The notes under the pieces: model-generated
What the model saw: the letters and a program-made list of their open reading frames with translations, nothing else
Told to the model about the DNA's origin: nothing
The model's database searches: none
Position numbers and translations under genes: made by a program
NCBI GenBank assembly: GCA_964639275.1
Contig: CAZXCQ010000146.1
Coordinates: forward strand, 1-15,837
Source: CAZXCQ01 sp964639275
Lineage (GTDB): Bacteria; Desulfobacterota; DSM-4660; Desulfatiglandales; Desulfatiglandaceae
Reading direction: 5' to 3'
Length of the DNA: 15,837 bases
Shown here: one piece after another, positions 1-7,386 of the stretch
Position numbering within the stretch: the first letter of the stretch is position 1
Layout of the letters: every line of letters begins with the position of its first letter

Positions 1-730
1 CATACACAAAGGGCCGCCCTCCATCAAGACCGAAAACTCCCGTCCCACCGTCTGGATCTATGTTGACCTAAAAGGAGTGGATGTGGGGTCGTATGTCAAG
101 AAGGCGAAAGATGTCGTTTCACGTCGGGTGGAGCTCCCAACGGGTTATTCCATTGTATGGTCCGGGCAGTACGAATATATGGAGAAGGCCCGAAGGACGC
201 TAAACATGGTCATACCCCTCACATTAGTGGTCATTTTTGTGCTCCTTTATATGCACTTTCATAATCTTTCAGAGGCCGCTATTGTTATGGCAAGCCTTCC
301 TTTTGCGCTTGTGGGAGGGATTTGGCTCCTATATCTCTTGGATTACAATCTCTCAGTGGCGGTGGTGGTCGGATTTATCGCCCTGGCGGGCCTAGCGGCC
401 GAAACAGGGGTTGTAATGCTCGTTTATCTCGACGAGACATTTGAGCGCCGCACTCTGGCGGGGAAGATGAAATCAGCGGAAGACCTCCGGGAGGCCATCA
501 TGGAGGGAGCAGCAGAGCGGGTCCGTCCCAAACTCATGACGGTTTCCACCACGCTCATTGGGCTTCTCCCGATCATGTGGGGCACCGAGACAGGGTCACA
601 GGTCATGAAACGAATTGCAGCCCCCATGGTGGGGGGGCTTGTCTCCTCCGCCATACTGACCCTGGTGATCATCCCGGCGGTCTATGACATTTGGAAAAAC
701 AGGGGGCTCAGGAAAGGAGTGAAATCGTGA
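1..730 (+). CDS. cusA: CusA-type Cu(I)/Ag(I) RND efflux pump, C-terminal part (5' end outside window)
   Basis: This inner-membrane RND transporter would drive proton-coupled export of monovalent copper or silver through a tripartite CusCBA-like complex. Only the last 242 or so residues are visible, read from base 2; the frame is open to the left edge. The segment holds the end of the second periplasmic loop (ENSRPTVWIYVD) and the last transmembrane helices. Two motifs match the Cu/Ag (HME) branch: GLAAETGVVMLVYL, whose Glu corresponds to the proton-relay Glu939 of E. coli CusA, and VRPKLMTV, whose Lys corresponds to Lys984. The tail VMKRIAAPMVGGL followed by IIPAVYDIW is also typical. The methionine triad of the metal site lies upstream, outside the window. 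The stop codon overlaps the GTG start of the next gene, so the genes are probably co-transcribed. Family assignment is firm; Cu/Ag rather than Zn/Co specificity is inferred from these motifs. Confidence 0.92.
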   Translation, partial: IHKGPPSIKTENSRPTVWIYVDLKGVDVGSYVKKAKDVVSRRVELPTGYSIVWSGQYEYMEKARRTLNMVIPLTLVVIFVLLYMHFHNLSEAAIVMASLPFALVGGIWLLYLLDYNLSVAVVVGFIALAGLAAETGVVMLVYLDETFERRTLAGKMKSAEDLREAIMEGAAERVRPKLMTVSTTLIGLLPIMWGTETGSQVMKRIAAPMVGGLVSSAILTLVIIPAVYDIWKNRGLRKGVKS

Positions 731-1149
731 AGCTGAAGTGCATTGCATTTTTCGCGGCTATTCTTGTCAGTGTTGCCTTGACACTCTGGTGTACTACTGA
801 AAATCAGGCCTTTGGGGCAGATGATGAGAGGCGGGTCGGTACCCAGATTCATCAATCCGTGGTTGAGGGGTACCGATTGGAGTACCGTCTGGTTGAGCTT
901 CCAGGTCAGGAGATCCTGCACCTGATGGTCTACATCCAGGATCCGGAAGGAGGCAACATCGGCCAGGCGAAGGTAGGTTTCTTGGTAATCGGCCCTGATG
1001 GCACTAAGCAGAAAGTCATGGCAATGGGAATGAAAGGGGCCTTTGGGGCGGACGTGGATCTTCGGAAAAAGGGGCAGTACACAATAAAGACCAAGGTCGT
1101 CACCAGCGAAAAGACGTTGATTGACAAATTCGTCTATGAATCCAAGTAA
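727..1149 (+). CDS. small secreted protein of the Cus-type operon, Met-rich motif (YtkA/FixH-like fold possible)
   Basis: This gives a 140-residue protein if translation starts at GTG 727, which is preceded by GGAG at 716-719 with 7-base spacing. A longer in-frame start at 691 would place about 12 extra charged residues before the signal peptide, so 727 is preferred. Residues 1-30 or so form a signal peptide: basic start, hydrophobic core IAFFAAILVSVALTLW, then a small-residue region ending near FGA. The mature part looks like a compact beta-rich domain with DPEGG turns and a motif KVMAMGMKGAFGADVDLRKKG. Met-x-Met-x-Met followed by a Gly-Ala-x-Val-Asp-Leu strand resembles YtkA-like or copper-handling periplasmic domains, but this is recognition by eye. 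The gene overlaps the pump stop by 4 bases and ends 8 bases before the cyclase. A role as periplasmic metal carrier or pump accessory is inference. Confidence 0.75.
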   Translation: MKLKCIAFFAAILVSVALTLWCTTENQAFGADDERRVGTQIHQSVVEGYRLEYRLVELPGQEILHLMVYIQDPEGGNIGQAKVGFLVIGPDGTKQKVMAMGMKGAFGADVDLRKKGQYTIKTKVVTSEKTLIDKFVYESK

Positions 1150-1157
1150 GGAACTCT

Positions 1158-2897
1158 ATGGCAATCAAGAGCCTGCAACGACGTGTTTCTCTCCTGCTAT
1201 TGCTTCCCGTGGCCCTGGTCCTCTTTCTCACCGGTTTTTTCGCCTTTCTTTATGCCAAAGAGAGCCTGCTCGGTGAGTGGCGAGAGGCATCGATACTCAA
1301 GCTCCAGAGGGCTGCCCATTATATTGATATGCGGCTGGGCCGGCCGATCAACTGGGTTGAGATGTTTCACAAGACATCGGAGAGCCGGGGTGAGTTTGCC
1401 ATTCAGGAATGGGTGCTCAGGCAATTAAGGGACTTGGAAGGCGTCGCCAGTGTCAGTCTTAGGTGGGCAGCTAATCGAAACGCCGGGCATATGCACATGC
1501 CGATGATGGAACGTGGATTCCATATGGACAGACGGGAGATGATGCACTTTCACAGGGCGGAGATCTCGGAAGTGACTCCCCCGCGATATGATGCAGAGAC
1601 CGGGCAAGAGACGGTGACCCTCACTTCTGATCTTCTGGACGAATCCGGCCGCCTCGTGGGGAGACTCAAGGTGGGAGTCCGTTTCGCCTATCTGATGCAG
1701 GACATTCTCAAACTCGGATGGTGGCAGGGTGATAAGGCATGCCTGGTAGATGATTCAGGCCGATACCTTGCCCATACTGAGGCCATGATGAACGGCCGCA
1801 GGAAACTGGGCGAAACAGAGGACCGATTGGAGCAGGCTGTTCTGAAAGAGATAAAACAAAGGCCTTATGGCACCATCATGGGTGCAGGATATCCGCCCCA
1901 CGAGGTAACCGGGTTTTACAGGATCAAGCAGGCCCCATGGACGATCATCCTGTTCGCTCCGGGCAAGAAGATCCTGGCCCCGGTTATCCGGTATCTCTTC
2001 TACTATTCGCTTGCTGGTACTGCCTGTCTTTTCCTCGTCTTGCTGCTGATTCGATCCGTAGCAGGAGGTATTGTCCGGTCTGTGAAAGAAATCTCTGATG
2101 CCGCTGAAGAGGTCGCAAAAGGTCATTATGGGTCTCCCCTTGCCATCAGAGGTCGGGATGAGATTGGGCTCTTGACACGGAGCTTCAACACCATGGTTAA
2201 AGGGCTTAAGGAAAGGGATTTTATCAGGAATACCTTTGGAAGGTATGTGGATCAGGAGATCGCCAGAGAGTTGCTAAAGCGTCCTGAGGCCGCCAGGCTG
2301 GGGGGGCAAAGACGGGAGGTGGCCATCCTGATGTCGGATATCCGGGGGTTTACCCCTCTTTCAGAGCCCATGAGCCCTGAAGCCATCATCGGTTTTCTGA
2401 ATCGCTATTTCTCCCATGTCATCGAGGTCATCCAGAGACATCAGGGGATCATTGTTGATTTCTTTGGGGATGCGGTCCTTGCCTTTTTTGACCCCATGGA
2501 AGGGCCTATCAAGCCTGTCGTCCGCGCCGCTGTCCAGTGCGCCCTGGATATGCAGGAGACCATGTTTCAAATTAATAAAGAAATGAAGGAATATGGCATG
2601 CCCGAACTCCAGATGGGCATTGGGGTGAACACAGGGCAGGTCGTAGTGGGGAACATCGGCTCTGAAACAAGGGCCAAATACGGGATTGTGGGTTCCCCGG
2701 TGAATGTTACCCACCGAATCCAGTCTCAGGCAAAAGGGGGACAGGTGGTCATATCTGAGTCAGTATATCGCTGCCTGACCCAAGAATTGGTTACCGGACA
2801 GGGTTTTACTGTTTCGCTTAAGGGTGTAAAAGAAACGATCCAGCTTTATATGGTAGAGGACATTGTAGACGACCCTGACGGATCAGGGCAGGCATAA
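1158..2897 (+). CDS. membrane-bound class III adenylate/guanylate cyclase with periplasmic sensor and HAMP domain
   Basis: This 579-residue receptor cyclase would make cAMP or a related cyclic nucleotide in response to an extracytoplasmic signal. Helix TM1 spans residues 11-33. The periplasmic Cache/CHASE-like sensor spans about 34-272. TM2 spans about 277-300, HAMP about 301-352 (SDAAEEVAKGHYG, then GRDEIGLL) and the cyclase domain about 385-567. Visible catalytic residues are the metal ligands Asp394 (SDIRGF) and Asp438 (FFGDAV), plus Asn516 and Arg520 (VNVTHRI) for the transition state. The usual purine-selecting Lys is Asp434 and the second specificity position is Ser513, so the base used is uncertain. 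Sensor residues 111-132 contain five His and seven Met in 22 positions, a likely soft-metal site. ATG 1158 follows AAGGA and lies 8 bases after the preceding stop, so it belongs to the Cus-type operon. The family is firm; metal sensing is inference. Confidence 0.9.
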   Translation: MAIKSLQRRVSLLLLLPVALVLFLTGFFAFLYAKESLLGEWREASILKLQRAAHYIDMRLGRPINWVEMFHKTSESRGEFAIQEWVLRQLRDLEGVASVSLRWAANRNAGHMHMPMMERGFHMDRREMMHFHRAEISEVTPPRYDAETGQETVTLTSDLLDESGRLVGRLKVGVRFAYLMQDILKLGWWQGDKACLVDDSGRYLAHTEAMMNGRRKLGETEDRLEQAVLKEIKQRPYGTIMGAGYPPHEVTGFYRIKQAPWTIILFAPGKKILAPVIRYLFYYSLAGTACLFLVLLLIRSVAGGIVRSVKEISDAAEEVAKGHYGSPLAIRGRDEIGLLTRSFNTMVKGLKERDFIRNTFGRYVDQEIARELLKRPEAARLGGQRREVAILMSDIRGFTPLSEPMSPEAIIGFLNRYFSHVIEVIQRHQGIIVDFFGDAVLAFFDPMEGPIKPVVRAAVQCALDMQETMFQINKEMKEYGMPELQMGIGVNTGQVVVGNIGSETRAKYGIVGSPVNVTHRIQSQAKGGQVVISESVYRCLTQELVTGQGFTVSLKGVKETIQLYMVEDIVDDPDGSGQA

Positions 2898-2921
2898 GAG
2901 CCCCGGTGGGTGCGGCGCCTG

Positions 2922-2960
2922 GACAGGGAAATGGGGATTCGGAACCCCCATTGCCCTGTC
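2922..2960 (+). terminator. terminator-like hairpin after the cyclase gene
   Basis: A 15-base stem (2922-2936 GACAGGGAAATGGGG, pairing with 2946-2960) has one mismatch and a 9-base loop. It lies 25 bases after the cyclase stop, in a convergent gap. It lacks a clear U-tract: a short A-rich stretch (GAAAAAAC) follows 16 bases later. It may therefore be a weak or factor-assisted terminator, or simply an intergenic stem-loop. Confidence 0.45.
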
Positions 2961-2992
2961 TAAGTTCCAAATTTGAAAAAACTAAATTGATA

Positions 2993-3112
2993 CTTGAGTA
3001 TCTTCTCAATAATTAGCGGTAAACATGTTTACTGTCAGAAGGTCTGGATTCCGGGGCAGGCCCCGGAATCCAGGTGTCCTCCCCCTAATTATTGAGATGT
3101 TACATACTTAAG
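2993..3112. repeat. nested-palindrome intergenic element (MITE-like)
   Basis: This stretch is almost entirely inverted repeats, one inside another. The outer pair TCTCAATAATTAG (3004-3016) and CTAATTATTGAGA (3085-3097) match perfectly over 13 bases. Beyond them CTTGAGTAT (2993-3001) and ATACTTAAG (3104-3112) pair at 8 of 9 positions. Inside are a perfect 14-base palindrome GTAAACATGTTTAC (3019-3032) and a 30-base structure at 3044-3073. The element fills the gap between two converging genes. No ORF was found. A mobile or REP-like origin is inference; it could also act as a bidirectional transcription barrier. Confidence 0.55.
3044..3073. repeat. 30-base near-perfect palindrome (14-bp stem, 2-base loop)
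   Basis: CTGGATTCCGGGGC is followed by AG and then its exact reverse complement GCCCCGGAATCCAG. The stem is GC-rich and should form a very stable hairpin or cruciform on either strand. No T-run follows on either side, so it is not a classical intrinsic terminator. GGATTCC-cored palindromes of this kind are common dispersed bacterial intergenic repeats, but that relation was not tested. Confidence 0.7.
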
Positions 3113-3133
3113 GGCTAAGATGTTACCCGTTTC

Positions 3134-5146
3134 TTATGGTTTGGAATAGGCGATGGCCTTTGGGATGATCTCTCCCGAACCCCCTCTTCGCCTCCTCTTC
3201 TCGAGAATCTCTTTTTCAATCTGCGCGGGGTCTCCAAAATAGATGCAGTGGGCTAGACAGATATTATCGGCGCAGGCCGGATAGAGCCCGTTCGTAACCC
3301 GCTGGTGACAGAGGTTGCACTTCCGGGCCTTGCCGGTTTCAGGATCAAAGGAGATGGCATCATAGGGACAGGCCTGTATACAGCAGGTGCCGCAGGAGAT
3401 ACACCTCTTGGCCTCCTGGGCGACCATGTCTTCGGTAAACCCTAATCGAACTTCAGCAAAACCCTTGATGCGCTCCCGGGGTTCAAGGCGGGGCATCCGG
3501 GCACGTGGAGAAGGGTCGTATTTCTCCTTGAGAGGCTCTGTGATCGGGCTCAATTTTGAGTCTCTGTCTGCACCCAGGCTCAGGCCTCTCACATAGCGGT
3601 CAATAGACAGGGCCGCCTCCCTGCCGGAGCCAATGGCCTCCACAACGGACCTTGGGCCGTAATAGATGTCGCCACCGGCAAAGACCCCTTTGATGGGAGT
3701 CTGCAAGGTCAGGGGATCAGCCTCAAGACGGCCTTCCGGACTCACGGAAAGCCCCTCTTTTTGCGCAAAAGAAAGATCAGCGGCCTGTCCAATAGCAACA
3801 ATGACGGTATCGCCCTCAACTCGGGTCAGGTCTGTTTCATCATACGTGGGATTAAAGGCCCCCGCTTTATCAAATACGGCGGTGCAGCGTTTACACTCGA
3901 TTCCAGACAACTTCCCATCCCTTTCCAGGAACCTGCTGGGACCCCAACCATTGGTGATTTTTACGCCCTCTTCCAGGGCCTCCAGGATCTCGTGTTCCCA
4001 TGCCGGCATTTCATCTCGTTTTTCCAGGCATACCATGGAGACCTCCCGGGCCCCCTTGCGAATGGTGGTCAATGCCACATCAATGGCCACATTGCCGCCC
4101 CCGATGACGATTACCCGCTTTCCAATGGATACGGGGTTTCCAAGAGAGACATCCCGGAGAAAATCAACACCCTTCAGGACATCCCTGGATTCTTCGTTGT
4201 CGATATTTAGACGCCTGTTCTCGTGGAGACCGGTTGCCAGAAAGACGGCCTGATACCCCTCCTGTTTGAGGGTTTGAAGGGTAACATCCTCTCCAAAAGT
4301 AATCCCTGTCTTGATCTGTACCCCCATCTCCTCAACAATCCTGATTTCACGGGAGATAATATGTCTTGGTAGACGATACTCGGGGATTCCCACTGCCATC
4401 ATCCCGCCGGCAACGGGGAGCTTTTCAAATACCGTGACCCGATATCCGTCTCTGGCCAGAAAATAGGCCGCTGTCAGGCCTGCGGGGCCAGAGCCAACAA
4501 TGGCGATCTTCTCTTCCCTTGCCTCTTTGACCCGGGGCACATATGGCGTCTGGGCAGAAAAATCCTGATCAGCCAGGAAACGTTCAATGGACTGAATGGC
4601 CAAAGGTTCATCTATTTGATTCCGGTTGCAGTTTGACTCGCAGGGGTGGTGACAGACCCTCCCGCAGATCGATGGAAAGGGGCTTGTCTCCTTGAGGAGT
4701 TGCAGGGCCTCCCGGTATTTTCCCTTGGCCGCAAGGCCTACATATCCCTGGACATCGTTGTGGGCCGGGCAATCGACCTTGCACGGGGAAGTCAACTGCT
4801 TTTCAGCGCCGGATTTTCCCTGCACGGCGTTACAGCCGTTACACTTCTCCTTGTCGTGGAGGACGATGCCTGTCTCCGGATCTTTTGTGATGGCCTCTTC
4901 GGGGCAGGCCGTGGCACAGATCGGCTCATCGCAGTGTTTGCAGACGTTGACTCGCCACATCAAATCGAGTTTGCCGTCCACATACCTGGGACCATCCTCC
5001 CGGACAGACAAATATTTGACCGCATCGATACCATCCGGATGGTAGGCCCCGTAGGCGAAAGGATTGTATTCCTGTTTGCAGGCCACCTCGCAGGCCTTGC
5101 ATCCCCAGCAGGCGAACTCCTCGATAATCAGCTTATAATGATTCAT
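3134..5146 (-). CDS. fusion protein: PsrB/DmsB-like four-cluster ferredoxin with an inserted GltD-like NAD(P)H:FAD oxidoreductase domain
   Basis: This 670-residue soluble protein probably passes electrons between NAD(P)H and the molybdopterin enzyme encoded just upstream. Residues 1-105 follow the electron-transfer subunit of DMSO-reductase-family enzymes: C13, C16, C19, C23, then C69, C72, C77, C81, then KCNGC at 101-105. A complete GltD-like module follows: C122, C126, C161, C165, C169, C173 (CGRVCHHPCESNC), FAD motif GSGPAG at 218-223, NAD(P) motif VIGGGNVAID at 347-356, and GVFAGGD at 487-493. The ferredoxin then resumes at C582 (CISCGTCCIQACPYDAI), with C610, C613, C625 and C630 for the last cluster and the FGDP end motif. 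The GltD domain thus appears inserted in the third-cluster loop. ATG overlaps the previous stop (ATGA) after AGGAGG with 6-base spacing. No signal peptide or membrane helix was seen, so it is cytoplasmic. Domain calls are firm; redox direction is inferred. Confidence 0.9.
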   Translation of the reverse strand: MNHYKLIIEEFACWGCKACEVACKQEYNPFAYGAYHPDGIDAVKYLSVREDGPRYVDGKLDLMWRVNVCKHCDEPICATACPEEAITKDPETGIVLHDKEKCNGCNAVQGKSGAEKQLTSPCKVDCPAHNDVQGYVGLAAKGKYREALQLLKETSPFPSICGRVCHHPCESNCNRNQIDEPLAIQSIERFLADQDFSAQTPYVPRVKEAREEKIAIVGSGPAGLTAAYFLARDGYRVTVFEKLPVAGGMMAVGIPEYRLPRHIISREIRIVEEMGVQIKTGITFGEDVTLQTLKQEGYQAVFLATGLHENRRLNIDNEESRDVLKGVDFLRDVSLGNPVSIGKRVIVIGGGNVAIDVALTTIRKGAREVSMVCLEKRDEMPAWEHEILEALEEGVKITNGWGPSRFLERDGKLSGIECKRCTAVFDKAGAFNPTYDETDLTRVEGDTVIVAIGQAADLSFAQKEGLSVSPEGRLEADPLTLQTPIKGVFAGGDIYYGPRSVVEAIGSGREAALSIDRYVRGLSLGADRDSKLSPITEPLKEKYDPSPRARMPRLEPRERIKGFAEVRLGFTEDMVAQEAKRCISCGTCCIQACPYDAISFDPETGKARKCNLCHQRVTNGLYPACADNICLAHCIYFGDPAQIEKEILEKRRRRGGSGEIIPKAIAYSKP

Positions 5147-7305
5147 GACAGGCCTCCTTCTCGCTTTTCAGGATATATTCTGCACAGGGCAGTTTTTAGA
5201 TTGGATGCCCCCATTGCGGGGTCCATACCCTCCAGATCATCTTGTGTCAGGATATTGATGTTGGATTCATCCCAGCCGTGACAAGGGTCCTTTTTCTCCG
5301 GGAACCACCACGCATGCTGGGCCGATACGAGCCGGGGATCGCGTCCGATGGCAAGCCTGGCCCGCTGTCTCACCTTGCCTCGACGGGACTCGATGATGAC
5401 CCAGTCGCCCTCCTTGATGCCTTCCTTTGCCGCCGCATCGGGGTGGATCTCGACGATGGGGTCGCGGTGAAGCTCTCTGAGCCAGGGGACCTGTCTGTTT
5501 TCTGTGTGAAAAAAGCCGGGGGGCCGCACACCCGTGATCAGGATATAGGGATATTCCTTGTAGACCTCCGGTGTGCTCACCGGGCTTTCAGGGGGCTCCC
5601 GGTGCTGGGGCAGCGGGTCGTATCCCATCTTTTCGAGGACCGTGGATACGAGTTCAAACTTTCTCGTTGGGGTGGAGAACCCTTTCCGTTTGTACTTGTG
5701 GTACTCTACCTCGCCCCGGATATAATCCATCTTTTTGAAATCCTGCCAGGTGATGCCCATGGGGTGGAGGATGTAGTCGAGGGCCTGTTCAAAATTGTCC
5801 CACCAATATTTTTCCTGGCCGATGCGGTGGGCGAGATCGTTGAGCATTTCATGGTCTGAACGGCATTCCCCCACCTGGATGACCTTGCGCCGCGGCAGGA
5901 TATAGCCGTGACGTTTCCAGAAATCGCCGATGTAATCCATCTCGAGCCAGGTGGCGGCCGGCACCACGATATCTGCAAGCTCTGCCGTGGGGGTCAGGAA
6001 GAAGTCTGCCACGGCCATAAACTCCACCTTCTCAAGCGCCCGGTAGACCTCTTTGGCGTTTGGCCGCGTGATCACCGGGTTGGAACTGATCAAAAAGAGC
6101 ATCTTGACAGGGTAGGGCTCTTCCTTGACGATGGCATCAAAGACGCATTTGGGCTGCAAGATGGCAAACCGTGATGCCAGACGGAAACGCTCGCCTCCCA
6201 GCCGTTTGGCGAATTGATCCTTTGTGAGCATGCCGTGGGCCCCAAAGTGACCCACGTTGATGATATCAGGTGTCCGATAGAGGGCCTGGCCACCGGGTGC
6301 GTCAATATTACCGGTTATCCCCATGAGGAGCATGAGTGAACGGTCATTGTCCACGCAGTTATTTTGCTGTTCGATGGCCACACCCCACTGAATGGCAGCG
6401 GGTTTTGTGGTTGCAAAGAGCCTGGCGGCCTCCCTGATCTTCTCCTTGGGGACCCACGTAATCTCTTCTACTTTCTCCAGCGGGTATTCGTTGACTCTCC
6501 TGACGAACGCCTCCCAGCCATGGGTATAGTTTTCTACGAATTCCTTATCATAGAGCCTCTCGTTGACGATCACGTTGAGCATGCCGAGGGCAAGGGCGGT
6601 ATCTGTCCCGGGCCTCAAGGGGAGCCAGATGTCGGCCCGTGCGGCTATCCGGGTGAACCTGGGATCGACGGATATGAGTTTGGCGCCGTGGTCAAGGGCC
6701 ACCGAGAAACCTTCTCCCTTGTATTCATCGGCATTGACGATGGTCACATTGTTGCCCCACGATATGATGCATTTTGGGAAATTCTCATAATCCACAACCG
6801 GGTTTGTGCCGCAGGTGCTGATGCTCGTCGCCAACCGGGGGCCGTAGCAGAAATGACCGGCTGTCAGGACATTTGGGGAACCGAGACAATTGGCAATGCG
6901 GTAGATCACGGCCTCGTTATCCCGGCCGGTTCCGTAACCGAACACCACGGATTCCGGGCCGTGTTCCTCCTTGTACCTGTTGATCCGCTCGGCTATGGCA
7001 TCCAGGGCCTCATCCCAGGAGATCCGCTCCCATTTGCCGCTCCCCTTGGGACCGATCCTTTTGACGGGGTAGGTCAGCCTGTCCGGATGATAGGCCAGTT
7101 GGGCAGAGGCCAGCCCTTTGCTGCACAAGGTCCCATGATTAATAGGGCAGTCGGGATCACCCGCGATTTTGGCCACCTTGCCGTCCTTTAAATAGACCAA
7201 CACGCCGCAACCCCCGTGGCACATCCGACAGTGGCTCTTGGTCACGGAGTCATAGCCATAGACCGCCATTTCCCTTTCCACATTGGAATAAACAAACTCT
7301 GGCAT
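5143..7305 (-). CDS. cytoplasmic molybdopterin oxidoreductase, DMSO reductase superfamily, catalytic subunit
   Basis: This 720-residue Mo/W-bis-MGD enzyme has an N-terminal [4Fe-4S] motif, C26, C29, C33 and C61 (CRMCHGGC and CSKG). A probable metal-ligand cysteine is C153 in AGHFCYGPR. The central Rossmann-like pterin domains contain WGNNVT, SVDPRFT, RPGTD and SNPVITRPNA. The C-terminal MGD-binding barrel starts near ITGVRPPGFFHTENRQ (about 599-614). No Tat signal precedes the iron-sulfur motif, so unlike periplasmic PsrA, PhsA or DmsA it should work in the cytoplasm. ATG 7305 follows AGGAGGG with 7-base spacing. The 3' end overlaps the ferredoxin/GltD gene, giving a two-subunit soluble enzyme with no membrane anchor in view. 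The Cys ligand and soluble character fit transhydroxylase, acetylene-hydratase or NAD(P)H-linked relatives as well as reductases. The substrate cannot be read from the sequence. Confidence 0.92.
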   Translation of the reverse strand: MPEFVYSNVEREMAVYGYDSVTKSHCRMCHGGCGVLVYLKDGKVAKIAGDPDCPINHGTLCSKGLASAQLAYHPDRLTYPVKRIGPKGSGKWERISWDEALDAIAERINRYKEEHGPESVVFGYGTGRDNEAVIYRIANCLGSPNVLTAGHFCYGPRLATSISTCGTNPVVDYENFPKCIISWGNNVTIVNADEYKGEGFSVALDHGAKLISVDPRFTRIAARADIWLPLRPGTDTALALGMLNVIVNERLYDKEFVENYTHGWEAFVRRVNEYPLEKVEEITWVPKEKIREAARLFATTKPAAIQWGVAIEQQNNCVDNDRSLMLLMGITGNIDAPGGQALYRTPDIINVGHFGAHGMLTKDQFAKRLGGERFRLASRFAILQPKCVFDAIVKEEPYPVKMLFLISSNPVITRPNAKEVYRALEKVEFMAVADFFLTPTAELADIVVPAATWLEMDYIGDFWKRHGYILPRRKVIQVGECRSDHEMLNDLAHRIGQEKYWWDNFEQALDYILHPMGITWQDFKKMDYIRGEVEYHKYKRKGFSTPTRKFELVSTVLEKMGYDPLPQHREPPESPVSTPEVYKEYPYILITGVRPPGFFHTENRQVPWLRELHRDPIVEIHPDAAAKEGIKEGDWVIIESRRGKVRQRARLAIGRDPRLVSAQHAWWFPEKKDPCHGWDESNINILTQDDLEGMDPAMGASNLKTALCRIYPEKREGGLS

Positions 7306-7343
7306 AGTCCTTCCCTCCTTTATGCGGCCCGTGAAGAACCGCT

Positions 7344-7369
7344 ATGATACTTCTTTCTGCACGACAGAA
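7344..7369 (-). promoter_or_regulatory. possible internal promoter/operator before the molybdopterin oxidoreductase gene
   Basis: On the minus strand an interrupted dyad TTCTG-N5-CAGAA (7355-7369) sits just upstream of a TATCAT box (7344-7349). The TATCAT box matches the sigma-70 -10 consensus at 5 of 6 positions, but there is no good -35. The arrangement would suit a promoter that depends on a regulator, such as the adjacent IclR protein. The evidence is pattern only. Confidence 0.22.
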
Positions 7370-7386
7370 TCCCCATTACCCTGGTT

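Noticed and set aside
3666..5281. Several + strand open frames of 117 to 211 codons opposite the ferredoxin/GltD fusion
   Set aside because: They overlap each other in different frames and lie wholly or mostly opposite certain - strand coding sequence; their composition is low-complexity Ser/Arg/Pro-rich. Treated as shadows.
6364..7191. Long open frame of 275 codons on the + strand opposite the molybdopterin gene
   Set aside because: It is antisense to a strongly conserved coding region, its translation has no recognisable family, and it has no ribosome-binding site. It is a codon-bias shadow.
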